Assembly (NCBI GenBank): GCA_000507305.1
Contig: DF240822.1
Location: forward strand, 35,695 to 99,694
DNA from: Breviolum minutum Mf 1.05b.01
Lineage: Eukaryota > Sar > Dinophyceae > Suessiales > Symbiodiniaceae
DNA: 64,000 nucleotides
Direction of reading: 5' to 3'
Below the pieces are notes generated by a model that saw only the letters and a list, made by a program, of their open reading frames with translations, was not told the DNA's origin and did no database searches. The translations under genes were made by a program, and so were the position numbers. Positions 10,323-21,672 of the stretch are shown here, one piece after another. How positions within the stretch are numbered: the stretch's first letter is position 1; each line of letters starts with the position of its first letter.

Positions 10323-11054
10323 AAGCAGTAAATCCTATGGACAAAAAAAAATCCACGAAGCTGACATCCAACCAAGCTTCATCAAAGGTCAAATTGCTCG
10401 CTCGAGCCACCTAGCCATGGAGGTTGAGTTCACGGGATGATGTTTCAAACCAACAAATGCTGTCCATGATATCTCTATAATATATCAATGCATTTCGCTA
10501 TGTATAGCTATAGCAATGTTCAATATATGCCATTTGAATCACTATGAATCAATTTAAATTATAGCTAATTCATGGCAATTCAAACGCTTGTTAAAAAACA
10601 TGTTTGAGCCATTCATATTCATCCACAGGTTGATGCCCCGCGAAAACTTTGAACCTGAAACTTAACAGGTCGCCTCTGAAAATAGGAAAAAGGTCCCAAA
10701 AGGGAGGGTATAATATGGTATATGGTTCCCATTATATGGTATTATATGGTATATTGTCTTAATGTAAGATAATACATATACCATATAATCCCCCATTGTT
10801 TCATGGAACATCATCACCAAATACTCCTTTTGATGGTCTCAGTTTCAGAGACCCATCTGTAAGACCAATAACTCCATCTATAACGATCGCAGCAGCCTAC
10901 TTTGTTGAATCACATATTCCCTCCCACTCAGCCGGCACTTTTGAGTCGATGCTGAATTCCGGCTTTCCCATTTGGTGGGATATGTTACTGAGTTCCCCGA
11001 ATACATTTTACTTCTCCATCATCGAAATCACAACAAACACAGATTCTTGGAGGG
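10323..11054. other. Noncoding, AT-rich with a palindromic block
   Basis: No gene is supported. At about 10,710-10,790 there are repeats of ATATGGTAT, with an inverted set at its right end (ATACATATACCATATAATC). At 10,640-10,712 a decayed MITE relative may be present (CCTGAAACTTAACAGG ... GGGAGGG-TA). Confidence 0.4.
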
Positions 11055-11165
11055 TACACTCCCTGAAACTAACATAGCCCCTGAAAATAGGCCATCCCAA
11101 AATGAAACTACCAGTAGTATTTCAACCATTCATTCTCAAGTGCCATGTTAGTTTCGGGGAGGGTA
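11055..11165. mobile_element. MITE copy 2 with 22-bp terminal inverted repeats
   Basis: Left end TA-CACTCCCTGAAACTAACAT and right end CATGTTAGTTTCGGGGAGGG-TA pair with 3 mismatches over 24 bases including the TA duplications. The total is 111 bp, noncoding. It is the clearest of at least two family members here. Confidence 0.65.
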
Positions 11166-13097
11166 GATCTGGCAACTCCAAACGTGGAGTTGCACGTTTC
11201 CGTTTCGCCCTTGATGTGCCCCACCAAAGCGGAGACAGTGTAGACTGCAAAGTGGCTGTAGTCCTCAAAGTAACGCCAAGCATTTCAATACAAGTAGCAT
11301 CTTACACATGGAGGATGATATAGTATGACTGTATGATATAGGATGAACAATAAATATATATTATTTGTATGTAATATACGAGTATGATTCATGGTAAAAT
11401 GATGATACATAGTGATGAATTACTATAATTCATGATGAACTCACATTAATGATCATGATCGAAGATCAGTAATTGATGGTGGTTGGTGATGATGATGATG
11501 ATGAAGATGAACATGACGATACTCAACCATATCTTCATATCTTCCATCTTCAAACCCCCAAACGATTTCGCCTGTATTTCATATTTATTTTTGAAAACGT
11601 GCCTGAACTTTGCCAGTGATGCCTGTCAAATCAGCAAAAAAACAATCGTTCAGAGAAACACGCCTTTGAAGACGTCGTTCTCAAAGCGATGGCCCGGCAC
11701 TGTGCTCCTGGTGGCAATTGGCGATGAGACTTTGGAAGGGATACCGGGACACTTAAGTTTTGGCCGAGTCAAACTTATCGGAGTGTATCTAGTGCAACTG
11801 TTGGGATTTGCTGAGGACTTTCCACATTTACGTCTTGCAGCAAGGGTTTTTCCCCTCCACTCCATGCACCGTGGTTTTTTCTGTCTTGTTCAGCCACCCA
11901 GTCGTCTGAGGGTGCATTCGAGGTGCCGTGGTGCGTTCGGTGGCGTGTAGAGGTAAACAGGAAGGATGATGTATATGACTGGGATTCATCGGAATTCATG
12001 GTTGAGAGCATGTGATCATTGTCTGGGTCGCAGTTCTTCGACTCTGCCAAAAGAGAACCTGTTTGTTAGGCAACTTAAGCCCACAATCAGGACGGTGCAA
12101 CAACATACAGCTGGTGCGTCTTGTAAGTAAAGCCCAAATTGTAGGATTCAAAAATGGCATGTGATGTGAATACTGAATGAGAGGATGGGAAGCTTCGGCA
12201 AGATGTGAATACAATCCAAGATGAGAGCCCGAACGAAAGCGATTGAATCAATGATTGAACAAGCTCTGCTGATCTTGGGGGGTGTTGGGATGGTCCAGAA
12301 AATCCTACACTTTGCACATTCCCAAAAACTCATAGCTGTCATAGCCTTGCTCCACCCTTCAAAATGTGTAAGATTTCTGTCCCATTGGATTGGCAACTTC
12401 TGAATGGGTGCTACAGCAAATTTCTCGGTTGCAAACAATTTCACACCTCCGGGACCCAAAGATAAGGCTTCCAACTGCTGAAACTTGGAACCCATCTGCC
12501 TTCTGATACAGTTGTCACCTTTCAGTCTGACATTTGTGCAGTTTGTTAGGAGGCCCCCGTAAACCAACTAATTGATTTTACTTGCTCTAAAAAACAACGT
12601 TCTGAAAGATGATCACCACAACACAACACTGCAAGTTTGGTCAGTGGGCCTTGGACAACAAAACACAACACTTCTTTCGCTTTTGCTTGGAGGTCGATTG
12701 AGATTTCTTTCCTCGTCCATAGATGCCGTGGTTGCATTGTACATCATGAATCATGATTCAGAAGCGAACAACACATGCCGCCAGATTGCTACCTTCTGAA
12801 TTTTCGCGGATCTGGACTCTTTACAACCTCTCGGAAGTAACTCACCAGTCACCAATCTGGAATATCTGGTAAAAAGGGAAATTACGGCGCCTGACGTCAA
12901 AATGTTCTTCTTACACTGCCGAACTCACGACCATTTGATTTGCAGGTACCGATACAGGCTACAGTTGGAGTAAGAATGTATCTGTATAACTGACATATAC
13001 TTGACCCTATTCCAGATATTGCCTATATCAACGAATAACTTTCAGATTGAAAGCCACGAACGTAACGGACGAGGGCCTTGGAAGAATCTCAGAATTT

Positions 13098-13241
13098 CTG
13101 CTAGGTCTGGAGCTGCGCACGATCTTTCAGTTTTTGGCGTTGTCTCTCTCGTTCTTGCAAGACCTGCACAGTGATGTCAGTCATGAAATTTGCATCTATC
13201 TCACCGATTCTATAGACCACTGCCATTTCTCCATTTCTCGC
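13098..13241 (-). CDS. Candidate host exon, charged C-terminus
   Basis: On the minus strand about 47 residues read NGEMAVVYRIGEIDANF, then MTDITVQVLQERERQRQK, and end in DRAQLQT at a TAG stop. Just upstream the strand reads CCAACAGCAG before GCGAG, a possible AG-G acceptor of the type usual in dinoflagellates. The mix of hydrophobic and charged residues is much more protein-like than the overlapping plus-strand frame. No family is recognised. It could be a last exon of the same sort as the one at 2.45-2.71 kb. Confidence 0.3.
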
Positions 13242-13876
13242 CTGCTGTTGGGAGGGCGTTTTGGTCAAGAAATGGTGATACATCACACCTTGGCAATGGC
13301 AACAGCAGCCATTCTCACAGGGAATCTTGCAAGAATGATTGCTTCCATCCATGGAAAAGGAACGCAAATGAACCTGGAACAGACAACACCCAAAAGTGAG
13401 AAACCTTGTGCCTGTTGGTACAGCAAGCTGCAGCAAATGTCATGATTGCAATCTGCGAGTTGATGCTTCAAGCATTTCCAAATAGATTTAACAAAAAAAC
13501 ACCTCTGGGACACCAGAATTCAGGAGATGCACCCAAAACAACATGGCACAGGCCGATGGATGAGGCAAACATGGGAACCTTGAGACATGAGATCTGTCTT
13601 TCTGGTGAATCTTCGTGTAACCATCTGGGGGCCGAAAGGCCGAAAGGCCCACTGCCAACGAGGCGCCAAGTCTTCTGCCTCTCAACGAGGCTGCGTCTGG
13701 GTGTCAGTTACACTGTAGATCTGGGGGATGCAATGCTGCAAAGGTGCCATATTAAAGTATTAGACTTCTGGAAGCTGATCAAGCTTATCACTATGCCATC
13801 ATAGCACGCCACAACGAACATACAACGCCCAAACTATAGCATCCTTTAATCATCTGAGTCTATCTATACTATACAT

Positions 13877-13985
13877 TATTCGATCTTATTCGATGTTCGA
13901 TTTCATTCGATCTATCAACTTATTCGATCTTATTCGATGTTCGATTTCATTCGATCTATCAACTTATTCGATCTTATTCGATGTT
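13877..13985. repeat. 44-bp tandem repeat (TATTCGATCT...)
   Basis: Two exact 44-bp units (13,877-13,920 and 13,921-13,964) plus a 21-bp partial third. Each unit itself contains several TTCGAT words, suggesting an older shorter repeat. Confidence 0.9.
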
Positions 13986-15113
13986 ACCATGAAAAGTTCT
14001 GTTACCATGAGATCTCCTCTTCCCAGAATCGAAACAATTGAAGATTTGACAAGCTCATACTTCTTGCCAAGCTCTCGATTACATTCGATTACCGCCTTTG
14101 CTATTAGAGCATCTCTCCAAGATGGCAAAAGGTAGAAAGAACAAACAGGTTTCCCACTGCCATCGCAGCGCGAACTCAAGTTTCTTGACCCTCAAATGCA
14201 TACCAGGGAGAAGTTCAAGGATGGCAACCTATAAACACCCAGAATCAGCATAATTTTGATATCCAACCCTACATATGGCGCAAAATCTGCCCATCAAAAA
14301 ACCTTGCCCCACAAGCATTTCCATATCTTTCCATGTCCTACTTGATTCTATGAATGACTGCTGTGAACCGCCAAAAAAACTCCAAGACTCACGTGTTCAA
14401 TTTAAATGCTGTCCAATCCTGGGATGCCCCCGATCAAGAATCAACATACAAAGCTTGAATCGCCCAAGCGACAAAGTGTCGAAATAAAATGGCATCGTTC
14501 TCCCTGGCGTAATGGAACAGTGCGGCCCTTCGACATTCTGCCTGCCAAAAGGGGAAGGTGGAAGTGGAACGGCAATGCTTCCTGCCGGGCGACCCATGTG
14601 TGTGACGATGTTGTTGGCAAAATCCCAACGAAAAACCTTTGGAGGGGTCTTGCATGCTTGAACTTCACCAAGTCACATCTGTGCATCAAGACAAATCCTG
14701 GTAGAAGAGGCAGCCAAACGACTTCAACGACGGTTTCTTTTGATGCCAAAGTTGTGTCCCCTCTGTCCCCGTGCAGGTTCAACTAGAAAAACGGTATGAA
14801 ACTTGATGGAAAAGCGCCGGGAATTCAAAACCTTCCATGCTATTTTGATGATAAATAATAATACTAGTTATATCAAACATGTATTAATTTGTTTCGTAGA
14901 ATGTCACAGAATTTCTGTCCAATGAACGGCTCCCCAGAGTCCTCCAAAAATCCTACGTCATGACTTCGTGGCAACTCAAGTGGTTGCCTCATTGCAATGT
15001 GTATCACATGTCATGATGACAGTTTCTGCGGTGGCATTTTCTCACATGTTTTGCAGATGCTTCGTGGTTACATCGACTAACATGTCACGTGCAATCTGCA
15101 GCATATCCTTCCT

Positions 15114-15161
15114 ATGTCTGACATCCTGGCACCAAACATGTCTGACATCCTGGCACCAGAG
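15114..15161. repeat. 24-bp tandem duplication
   Basis: ATGTCTGACATCCTGGCACC plus four bases occurs twice head to tail, with a change at the end of the second copy. Confidence 0.75.
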
Positions 15162-15633
15162 CAGTGGCTTAGGCTCCGGGCTGCAGAAGATCCATTAAGC
15201 CTGTGGATCATCCCTGCGTGCTCCAGTCCTCTCGATGCTTGCAACACCTCATACAGCTTTGATCAAAGGGAATTCAGGTGACAGAATCTATCTAGTGCTT
15301 TTCTCTGCACGTTGCTGGTTTTCAGGCTTCTTTAGCCTTTAAGACTTTAAGTGTCCTTCTCCCTTTTCTGGGGACACGGTCTGCTTGTTCCATCAGGTGC
15401 ACTTTTTATGCCTATTTTCATTCTCCGTGCTTACATGAAAAAACTCCACGGGGCCCAACCTCAATCACAGGCCCCCGGACCATAGAGCTCAGGAGCTCGC
15501 TTCTTCAGTACATCCAAGTGATCACCTGATCACCTCAAGATCTGCAAGATTTATGAGAGATTCAAAAACATTCCTTGTATCCATACATCAAGAGTGGATG
15601 GATAGCTTGATAAAGAATAATAAGAGATCAATA

Positions 15634-16190
15634 AGGACTTTTCATTCAAAAGATTCATCATGGACATGTTGTTCGACTGTCCACCAAGAAAAGGTATCCA
15701 ATGAAGAATGAGTCAGTGAGTCGGTAAGTGTAAATGAAAACACCAAACTTGAAAAACGTGTTTTTTTTTGCATCTTGAAAAACGTGGCTTTTTTCTAAAT
15801 GGAAAACATAACGAAATGTTGGTGGTGGAAAAAACATTTTTTTTCATGAACAATATGTTCGTCAAACAGATAGGAGGTGTGTCTCAATCCAAAACTGATG
15901 GCCTTGAACAAAGCCAGAAGAAACGACTCGACATCCCCCAGTCTTCCCGTAATATAAGGACTTTTCATTCAGTAGATTCATCATCGACATCATCATCATC
16001 ATCATCATCCTGCCTCTCAGACTCAAGAATTAAGTCGTAGGATTGTAAATGGAGAATAAAGATGACCCTCCGTTATGGACATGTGGAAAACTGTCCACCA
16101 AGAAAGGGTATCCAATGAAGGTGAGTCGGTAAGTGATAACAAACACCAAACTTCCGTAGTTTTTTTCATATTGTCACGTGTTTTTTTAAA
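15634..16190. repeat. Imperfect direct duplication of a ~130-bp block
   Basis: AGGACTTTTCATTCA-x-AGATTCATCAT occurs at 15,634 and again at 15,957. The block with ACTGTCCACCAAGAAA, GGTATCCAATGAAG and GAGTCGGTAAGTG occurs at about 15,665-15,735 and again at 16,060-16,135. The two halves have drifted and acquired indels. Confidence 0.65.
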
Positions 16191-18641
16191 ATGTACATAA
16201 CTAGTTGGTGGTCTCAACCCACGTTGGAAATTAGTAATAGGATCATTCGGCCAGGTAGAGTTGAAAATTCGAAAAGAAACTAAGGTGAATCTCAGGCTCC
16301 AACTATAGGTCACCTTTCAAGTGAAGGGGCACAGCGGCACAGCCTCGCTAGATGATTGTTTAAAAAATCATCTGACCTCTTGAAACGCAAACTTGAGAAA
16401 TTTCGACAGAATTCCAACTTTTCTCAGTGAAACATTTGGATGAAAAATTGAATGTTCAAAAACGCTAAACATTTGGATGTTGGAAAAGGAGGAAAGGGCC
16501 AAAGGGCTGGGCGGAAAAGTCGCCATCGACTCGTGGCCGAAGTTGCGAAAAGTGGATCCCATCGACCTGTTGGGAAGCACCGGCGACATATTATGTTGTT
16601 TCATGATGTTAGCTTTTGTTTGAGAAAATCCATGGGGAACATTTGAGATTGGAGATCACAAATCGTGTCACATTGCCAAGTACTCTTGTCTTCAGCTGCT
16701 TTCCCAGTGGAAATGCAATAAACATTGGTTTCCTCAAGACATCGGCAAATCCTTAAGCAACCCGACACATAGCTATCTCGAGCGCGTCCTTTGGGTTCTG
16801 CTTGGATCTTTTCAATAAAGTCCTGAAAAACAGAAGGACTTTGGCAACTCCACATCTGAAGGTAGGTCAACTTGACGTTGGCTCCTCCCAGTCGGCATTG
16901 ATGGCCAAGAAGTTACCATTGCCTACGACCTGCAGTTGAAGGATCTAGTGAATGACAGTAGACGATCAAATCTGAACAGATTCAGATTCAGAATGTTTTT
17001 TTGAACAAACATGAACAAACATTGAAGGCTTTGTATGGATCTATGTTGATTTACCAGCTGCTTCCAGCCATCTTAAAAGGAAGGTCACCAAACTTCAAAA
17101 AAGGACAAGAAAGTCACATGAACCAACTTCTCAGTCATTGACTCATTGACATTGAAATCAAACTTTGAAAAAAACTCAGCGAATTGCGTTTTCTGATCAC
17201 TGAAAATTCAAGTGTTTCGAGTTTTTCAACCGTTTTTGCTACTGTTTTTCTACACAAAACACCAGTTTTTCGACATTTCGAAAACACCTGCGCAGCTCAG
17301 ATCCTAAGGTCAAGTACCCAAAGGTTCATCCGAGCACGGGTGAAGACCACATTCCTCAGTGTCAAGAAACCAAACTCCCAGAAACCCTGCAAAATTGACG
17401 TGGAATTTCCAGGTTCCCGAACCGGGAATTGTGATCTGAGCTTCTCGTCCAACACCAGTGCACTTCGTAGGGCGATACCTGGAAATCCACCGAAGGCAGG
17501 CACAATCATTGATCAATAAATTATTTGTTACGTATCTATCGTATGTTATGTTATATGTTAAATGTTATATGTTATATGGTGTATCTTAAACGCTATATGT
17601 TCTGTTGTAATGTGCTATGTCATGTCATGTTATGTACATGAAATCCTAATACCGAATCATATCCACACATGTGCCACGTAGCCAACTGTTACCTGGAAAA
17701 GTACATGTAAACAATAGATATGCATGACATGCATTGATATGTAGTGAAATGCAGCGTAGTACAGGGGTTATTGCTGGTTGCTGCAGTAGGGGATCAGTGT
17801 ATTGTGCAGAGCTGTTATGATGTGGTCTAGTGGAATGGATGCTGTGCTTCGATGGATTGTGAATGATTGTGATGTATTCTTGCTGATTGAATCCGATCAA
17901 CGACGGTGATCTTGATCAAGAGTACATCAACGATCGCTTTAAATGAAGCATCTCACAAGTCATCGTAGAGGGTTCTCTCTTCTCTCTAATCAAATCTGAA
18001 TGCAAACCTCTCTGTCTTTCTGGTTCTCCATTTCAAGCTCGGTAGAGATAGGGCTTTTGAAAATTCAGTGTAAGGAAAACACCTGTGAAATTCACTCACG
18101 ACTCATCAAAGACATAGAAAGTTGAAGTTTTTGATGAGACCAACACTCTGCAAAAATCTGCTAGGAATTGAATAATGAAAAATGGCTTGCAGCCACAACG
18201 ATATCTCAATGTTTTCATCTTAAACTGGATTTAACTCATTATATTTAGAAGTGTACCTCCCTTCGCTCTCCAGTGAAGCCACCTCCCAAGTTCCATTGGT
18301 TAACAAAGGGCATTTGGATGTTGGCGAGTTCGCATCTCAAAGAGCCACGGGACTTCACCAGACGGTGGGCCTCTTGGACGCAGGTTTGTGGCACACAAAG
18401 TTGAAGTCACATGCCACACATGCCGCAAACATCCTTGCAATGAAGCATTCAAATGATCCATTCTCATGCTACAAAAACACAAGTTAAAAGGAAACACCAA
18501 TTCTCTGGGAGAAATTCTCTGAGACCCTGTGAGTGGCTTCACAACTCAGGTGCGGAATTCCACACACTTTGTCTTGGAATCACATCACAATGCCGCCGGC
18601 CAGGAATTGATTCCACAGGAATGTAAAAACACTTTTATATC

Positions 18642-18796
18642 TGTGAATGCACTCTGGTTCATCATGATGTGATCGTTGGATAATCTTTTGAGGAACACGA
18701 AGTCTCAATAGTCTTTGCGAATTGCAGCCATGACAACTTGGCCTTACATATCTGAAGGCCTTTTTGATGCTCGAAAAAGGGTGCTAACCGAAATCA
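18642..18796 (+). repeat. Copia-2 5' LTR
   Basis: 155 bp, starting TGTGAATGCACTCTGG and ending CTAACCGAAATCA. It differs from the 3' copy at two sites that I can see (GGATAATC versus GGATAGTC, and TTTGCGAA versus TTTGTGAA; the latter is a CpG to TpG change). It is very short for an LTR. About 98.7 percent identity implies a recent insertion. Confidence 0.95.
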
Positions 18797-18808
18797 GGTT
18801 ATGAGCCC
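18797..18808 (+). other. Copia-2 primer-binding site (initiator tRNA-Met, internal)
   Basis: GGTTATGAGCCC follows the LTR with no gap. Its complement, GGGCTCATAACC, is the anticodon stem-loop of initiator tRNA-Met (CAU anticodon in the middle). Drosophila copia and relatives prime from such an internal site on a cleaved half-tRNA, so the same mode is likely here. Confidence 0.75.
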
Positions 18809-18835
18809 AAAGTCACGTTGAAGGTTTTTTCCCTG

Positions 18836-19999
18836 ATGGAGCGAGGGAGATCGTCTTCCTTGCCACCAGGTGGTAATCCTTTCTGGTCCAATATGGCGCA
18901 GCTGGAGTGGCAGGTGCGAACTCATCGACCAGTTGAGCTGCCGGTTCCTGGCGATGATGCGGAAGTGGAGCTGGAGCTTGAAGAAGGAGAACCAATCGCT
19001 GATGGCAGTCGAGGCGATGGCAATCGTGGAAGGGAAGGAAGAAGGATGATCAGGAGTGATCGATTCAGCACGCCTGCTAGCTGGACTGATGCTCGTGGAT
19101 CCAATGGAAGAGATCTGTTGGATGGTAGATCAGAGGGCATGCGAACCACAGGACGTCTTCCTGAAGAATCTCCGGGACTTCAAGGAGAACAAGGAGTTGG
19201 ATTTCAGCAGGATGCTGGAAGGACTCAAAGGCCACATCCTGCAGAAGGGATGAGTAGTGATCCTGGTGGACTTGAGAGATCACTGGAACGGGCTTTGATG
19301 GAGAAGCTTCTTGAGGACAACGCAAGACTTCAAGAGGAGTTGGCGTCCCTGAAGAAGGATAGATTAGAGGAGTTGAGGGGTGGTGAGACGTCCCAGTGGT
19401 CGGAGGTTAGTGAAAACCCTCCACAGCCATTCTCACCAAGACCCCCACCTACAAGGAAGAATGAGATGTGGCATCAACAACGGCACACACCGAATGGAAC
19501 AGCTGTGCCATTGGGGCCACCACCAGACCAATGTGAAGTACCACCATGGCCTTTGGATGCATATGAGGCCAGTGCAGTGGAAGGTAGTTTGAAATGGTTG
19601 GGACCACAGTCAATTGGGATTGGCAGGAGATCTCGACTACATCATGAAGCTTTTGGCGGCGGGGCGGATAGACCCCGAGGGCAACTATTTGAACAAGAAT
19701 TTGGAGGCGGGGCAGGGCGACCCCGACAAGATCGAGAAGAACAAGGTACCATGTCTGACGTGATGAGCAGTATGCAAGCTAGGACCTTTTGGCTTGAACA
19801 GGAGTTGAGATCTATGAAGAACATGCTGGATCGTCAAGGGTCAGGCAACGTGANGTTCCAGAGTGACTATTGGAAACAACCGGTGCAGCATCATGGAAGA
19901 GATCATCATGATGGAGGTTGTCATCAAGTGCCCCTGAGCAGGGCTGATCATGGAGGACTTTGTCAACAAGCGCCCCAGGGCAGGGCCAAGAGTTTGTGA
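18836..19999 (+). pseudogene. Copia-2 Gag, N-terminal part
   Basis: Starts at the first ATG after the primer site (MERGRSSSLPPGG; the frame is open 18 nt further upstream, without an ATG). The product is acidic and Pro/Gly/Arg-rich with helical patches such as SLERALMEKLLEDNARLQEE, likely a coiled coil for assembly. A single undetermined base (N) lies at 19,854. Near 19,930-20,020 a roughly 30-bp unit encoding QQAPQGRA / EQAPQGRA is tandemly repeated, and the frame changes there, passing to the next feature. Role as capsid/nucleocapsid precursor is inferred from position. Confidence 0.6.
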
Positions 20000-21592
20000 A
20001 CAAGCGCCCCAGGGCAGGGCCGATGGTGCGGAACTTCTAGGTAGTGGTCGGGCTTTGCATGGCACGGTGCTTGGTGTGCAACGTCCTCATGATGAAGAAT
20101 GTCAAGGTGATCACGAAGGACTAAGACAAGGTGATGATCTCTTCGATGGGTGTTATCAAGATGATCGTCAAGGGCACCAACAACTTCACAACCGAGGTCT
20201 TTGTGATCCCGTGGAACAGAAAAGGTCTACTGAAAAGGGCCCAGGGAAAGAAAATGAAGCACTAAGGTCGAACAATCCAGTGCTGCCGTTGCTTCCAGCG
20301 GTATCACAGAAGAATTCGGCAGTTGATGCGGCTGATTGGTTGGTGGAGATTCGGCCAACAATTGGTGACTTAAGTACAAGTGCTGGAAGTTGGTGGAGTG
20401 CAACAACCACTGCAACGTTGGAGGTCTACAAGAGATGGCTTGCAGCTACGCCATTGGAGCGGTTACGCATTGCTCCGCCGGAACCAGTGGATCCAACCAA
20501 GTTTGGGAATGGGTTGCAGATTCAGAGACTTGAACAACGGGTGACAGCCATTTTGATGCCATCATTGCCGGCGGAGTTGCGGCACGACTTGATCTCAGCT
20601 CGGCAATTGTGGCCTTGTGCCATATTGTATCGCATCCTGAGGTCGTACCAACCAGGAGGGTGGGGTGAACGTTCGATGCTTCTCACAGAGTTGACGATGA
20701 CTTCCCAAGCCTCGTCAGCAGCAGATGCATCGGCGAAACTTCGCATGTGGAGAAGGCATCGCAGCAGAGCTTTGGAGTTAGGAGCAACATTGCCAGATGT
20801 TCTTCTACAAGTTCGTGCACTGGATGTGGTGGTGCAAGGGATTCTCAAACAACACCCTCAAACTCAGTTCGGGATTGCTTCGTACCGCATGGAGGCGAAC
20901 ATCGACGAGAGACCCACAGATGAGACTTTGGCTCAGTTTCTGGAACTTTTGACTGCAGAAATGAACACGTTGCAGACAGGAACAACTGAGACAAGTGGTG
21001 GAAGCGTTGACAAGGCTAGGGTTTCAGTGAAGATGTTGAAGTCGTCCGGTGGCAGTCCTTGCAAGTTTTGGGGGTCAGAACATGGATGTCAGAAAGGGAA
21101 AAGATGTGCCTATCAACATGATTGGCAGAGCTTGGAAGATCGCGCATCACGATGTTTTGTGTGTTCCAGCTTACATCACAGAAAGACAGAGTGTCCTGTG
21201 AAGTCTTCTGTCGATTCTCAACCGACAGAAGGGGGGAGTGGACAAGGAAGAGGAGGAAGTCAACCTAAGGGGTCTGGCAAAAATGATGGCAAAACAACCA
21301 AAGGTGGAGGTGGCAAAGACTTCACCAAGGACAAGGACAACAAAGGGAATGGAAAAGGAAAATCAAAAAGAGAAGAAACACCTACAACCGAGTCGATGTC
21401 AACTACAGAAGTGGCAGATGAAAATGGTAAAGGTCATGGAGAAGGACGTGACCAAGGCAATGGAAAGGACAACAACAGTGATGGTGGAACCGGATCTGTG
21501 GAAGCAGCCACTCTGATGTCGGAAGTGACGTCGTTGTTAAAGAGCATGAGGACTGGTGGAAAGAACCTCAAGTTAGTGCGGTCAGACTTCAG
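19950..21592 (+). pseudogene. Copia-2 Gag, C-terminal part with CCCH and CCHC zinc motifs
   Basis: The middle has the conserved Trp-rich block AADWLVEIRPTIGDLS, then WWSATTTATLEVYKRWLAA, as found in copia capsid regions. Near 21,055-21,120 a CCCH finger is visible: Cys-x8-Cys-x5-Cys-x3-His in PCKFWGSEHGCQKGKRCAYQ followed by H. Twenty-nine residues later CFVCSSLHHRKTEC is a CX2CX4HX4C zinc knuckle, standard for nucleic-acid binding by Gag. A Gly/Lys-rich low-complexity tail follows (GKGKSKREE). The frame breaks around 21,590, just before the protease. A CCCH finger beside the knuckle is unusual for Gag. Confidence 0.8.
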
Positions 21593-21672
21593 CGTTTGGA
21601 CACTGGACAGAAGACGGTACTATTGGATGGAGGTGCTACCCATTGTCTACGTCCGATGAGAAGCGAAAGGGA
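21592..21672 (+). pseudogene. Copia-2 aspartic protease active-site region
   Basis: In frame 2 the sequence reads LDTGQKTVLLDGGATHCLRP, containing the catalytic D-G-G variant (D-S/T-G in most families) and the ATHxLRP block used by dinoflagellate copia proteases. It lies between two frameshifts only 80 nt apart: upstream Gag is in frame 3 and downstream protease sequence in frame 1. The rest of the protease (VPGSETLITRDKATQPIVPL) continues in frame 1. Confidence 0.7.

Larger units (their letters stand above)
11166..18641. other. Long intergenic or intronic region
   Basis: About 7.5 kb has no intact gene. Several minus-strand frames of 60-140 codons (about 11.7, 12.4, 14.6 and 17.4 kb) have protein-like composition and could be exons of an intron-rich host gene. 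Only the one at 13.1-13.2 kb is strong enough to list on its own. Simple features include a CAT run at about 15,985-16,010 and an AT-rich TGTTATA array at 17,530-17,640. Confidence 0.4.
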
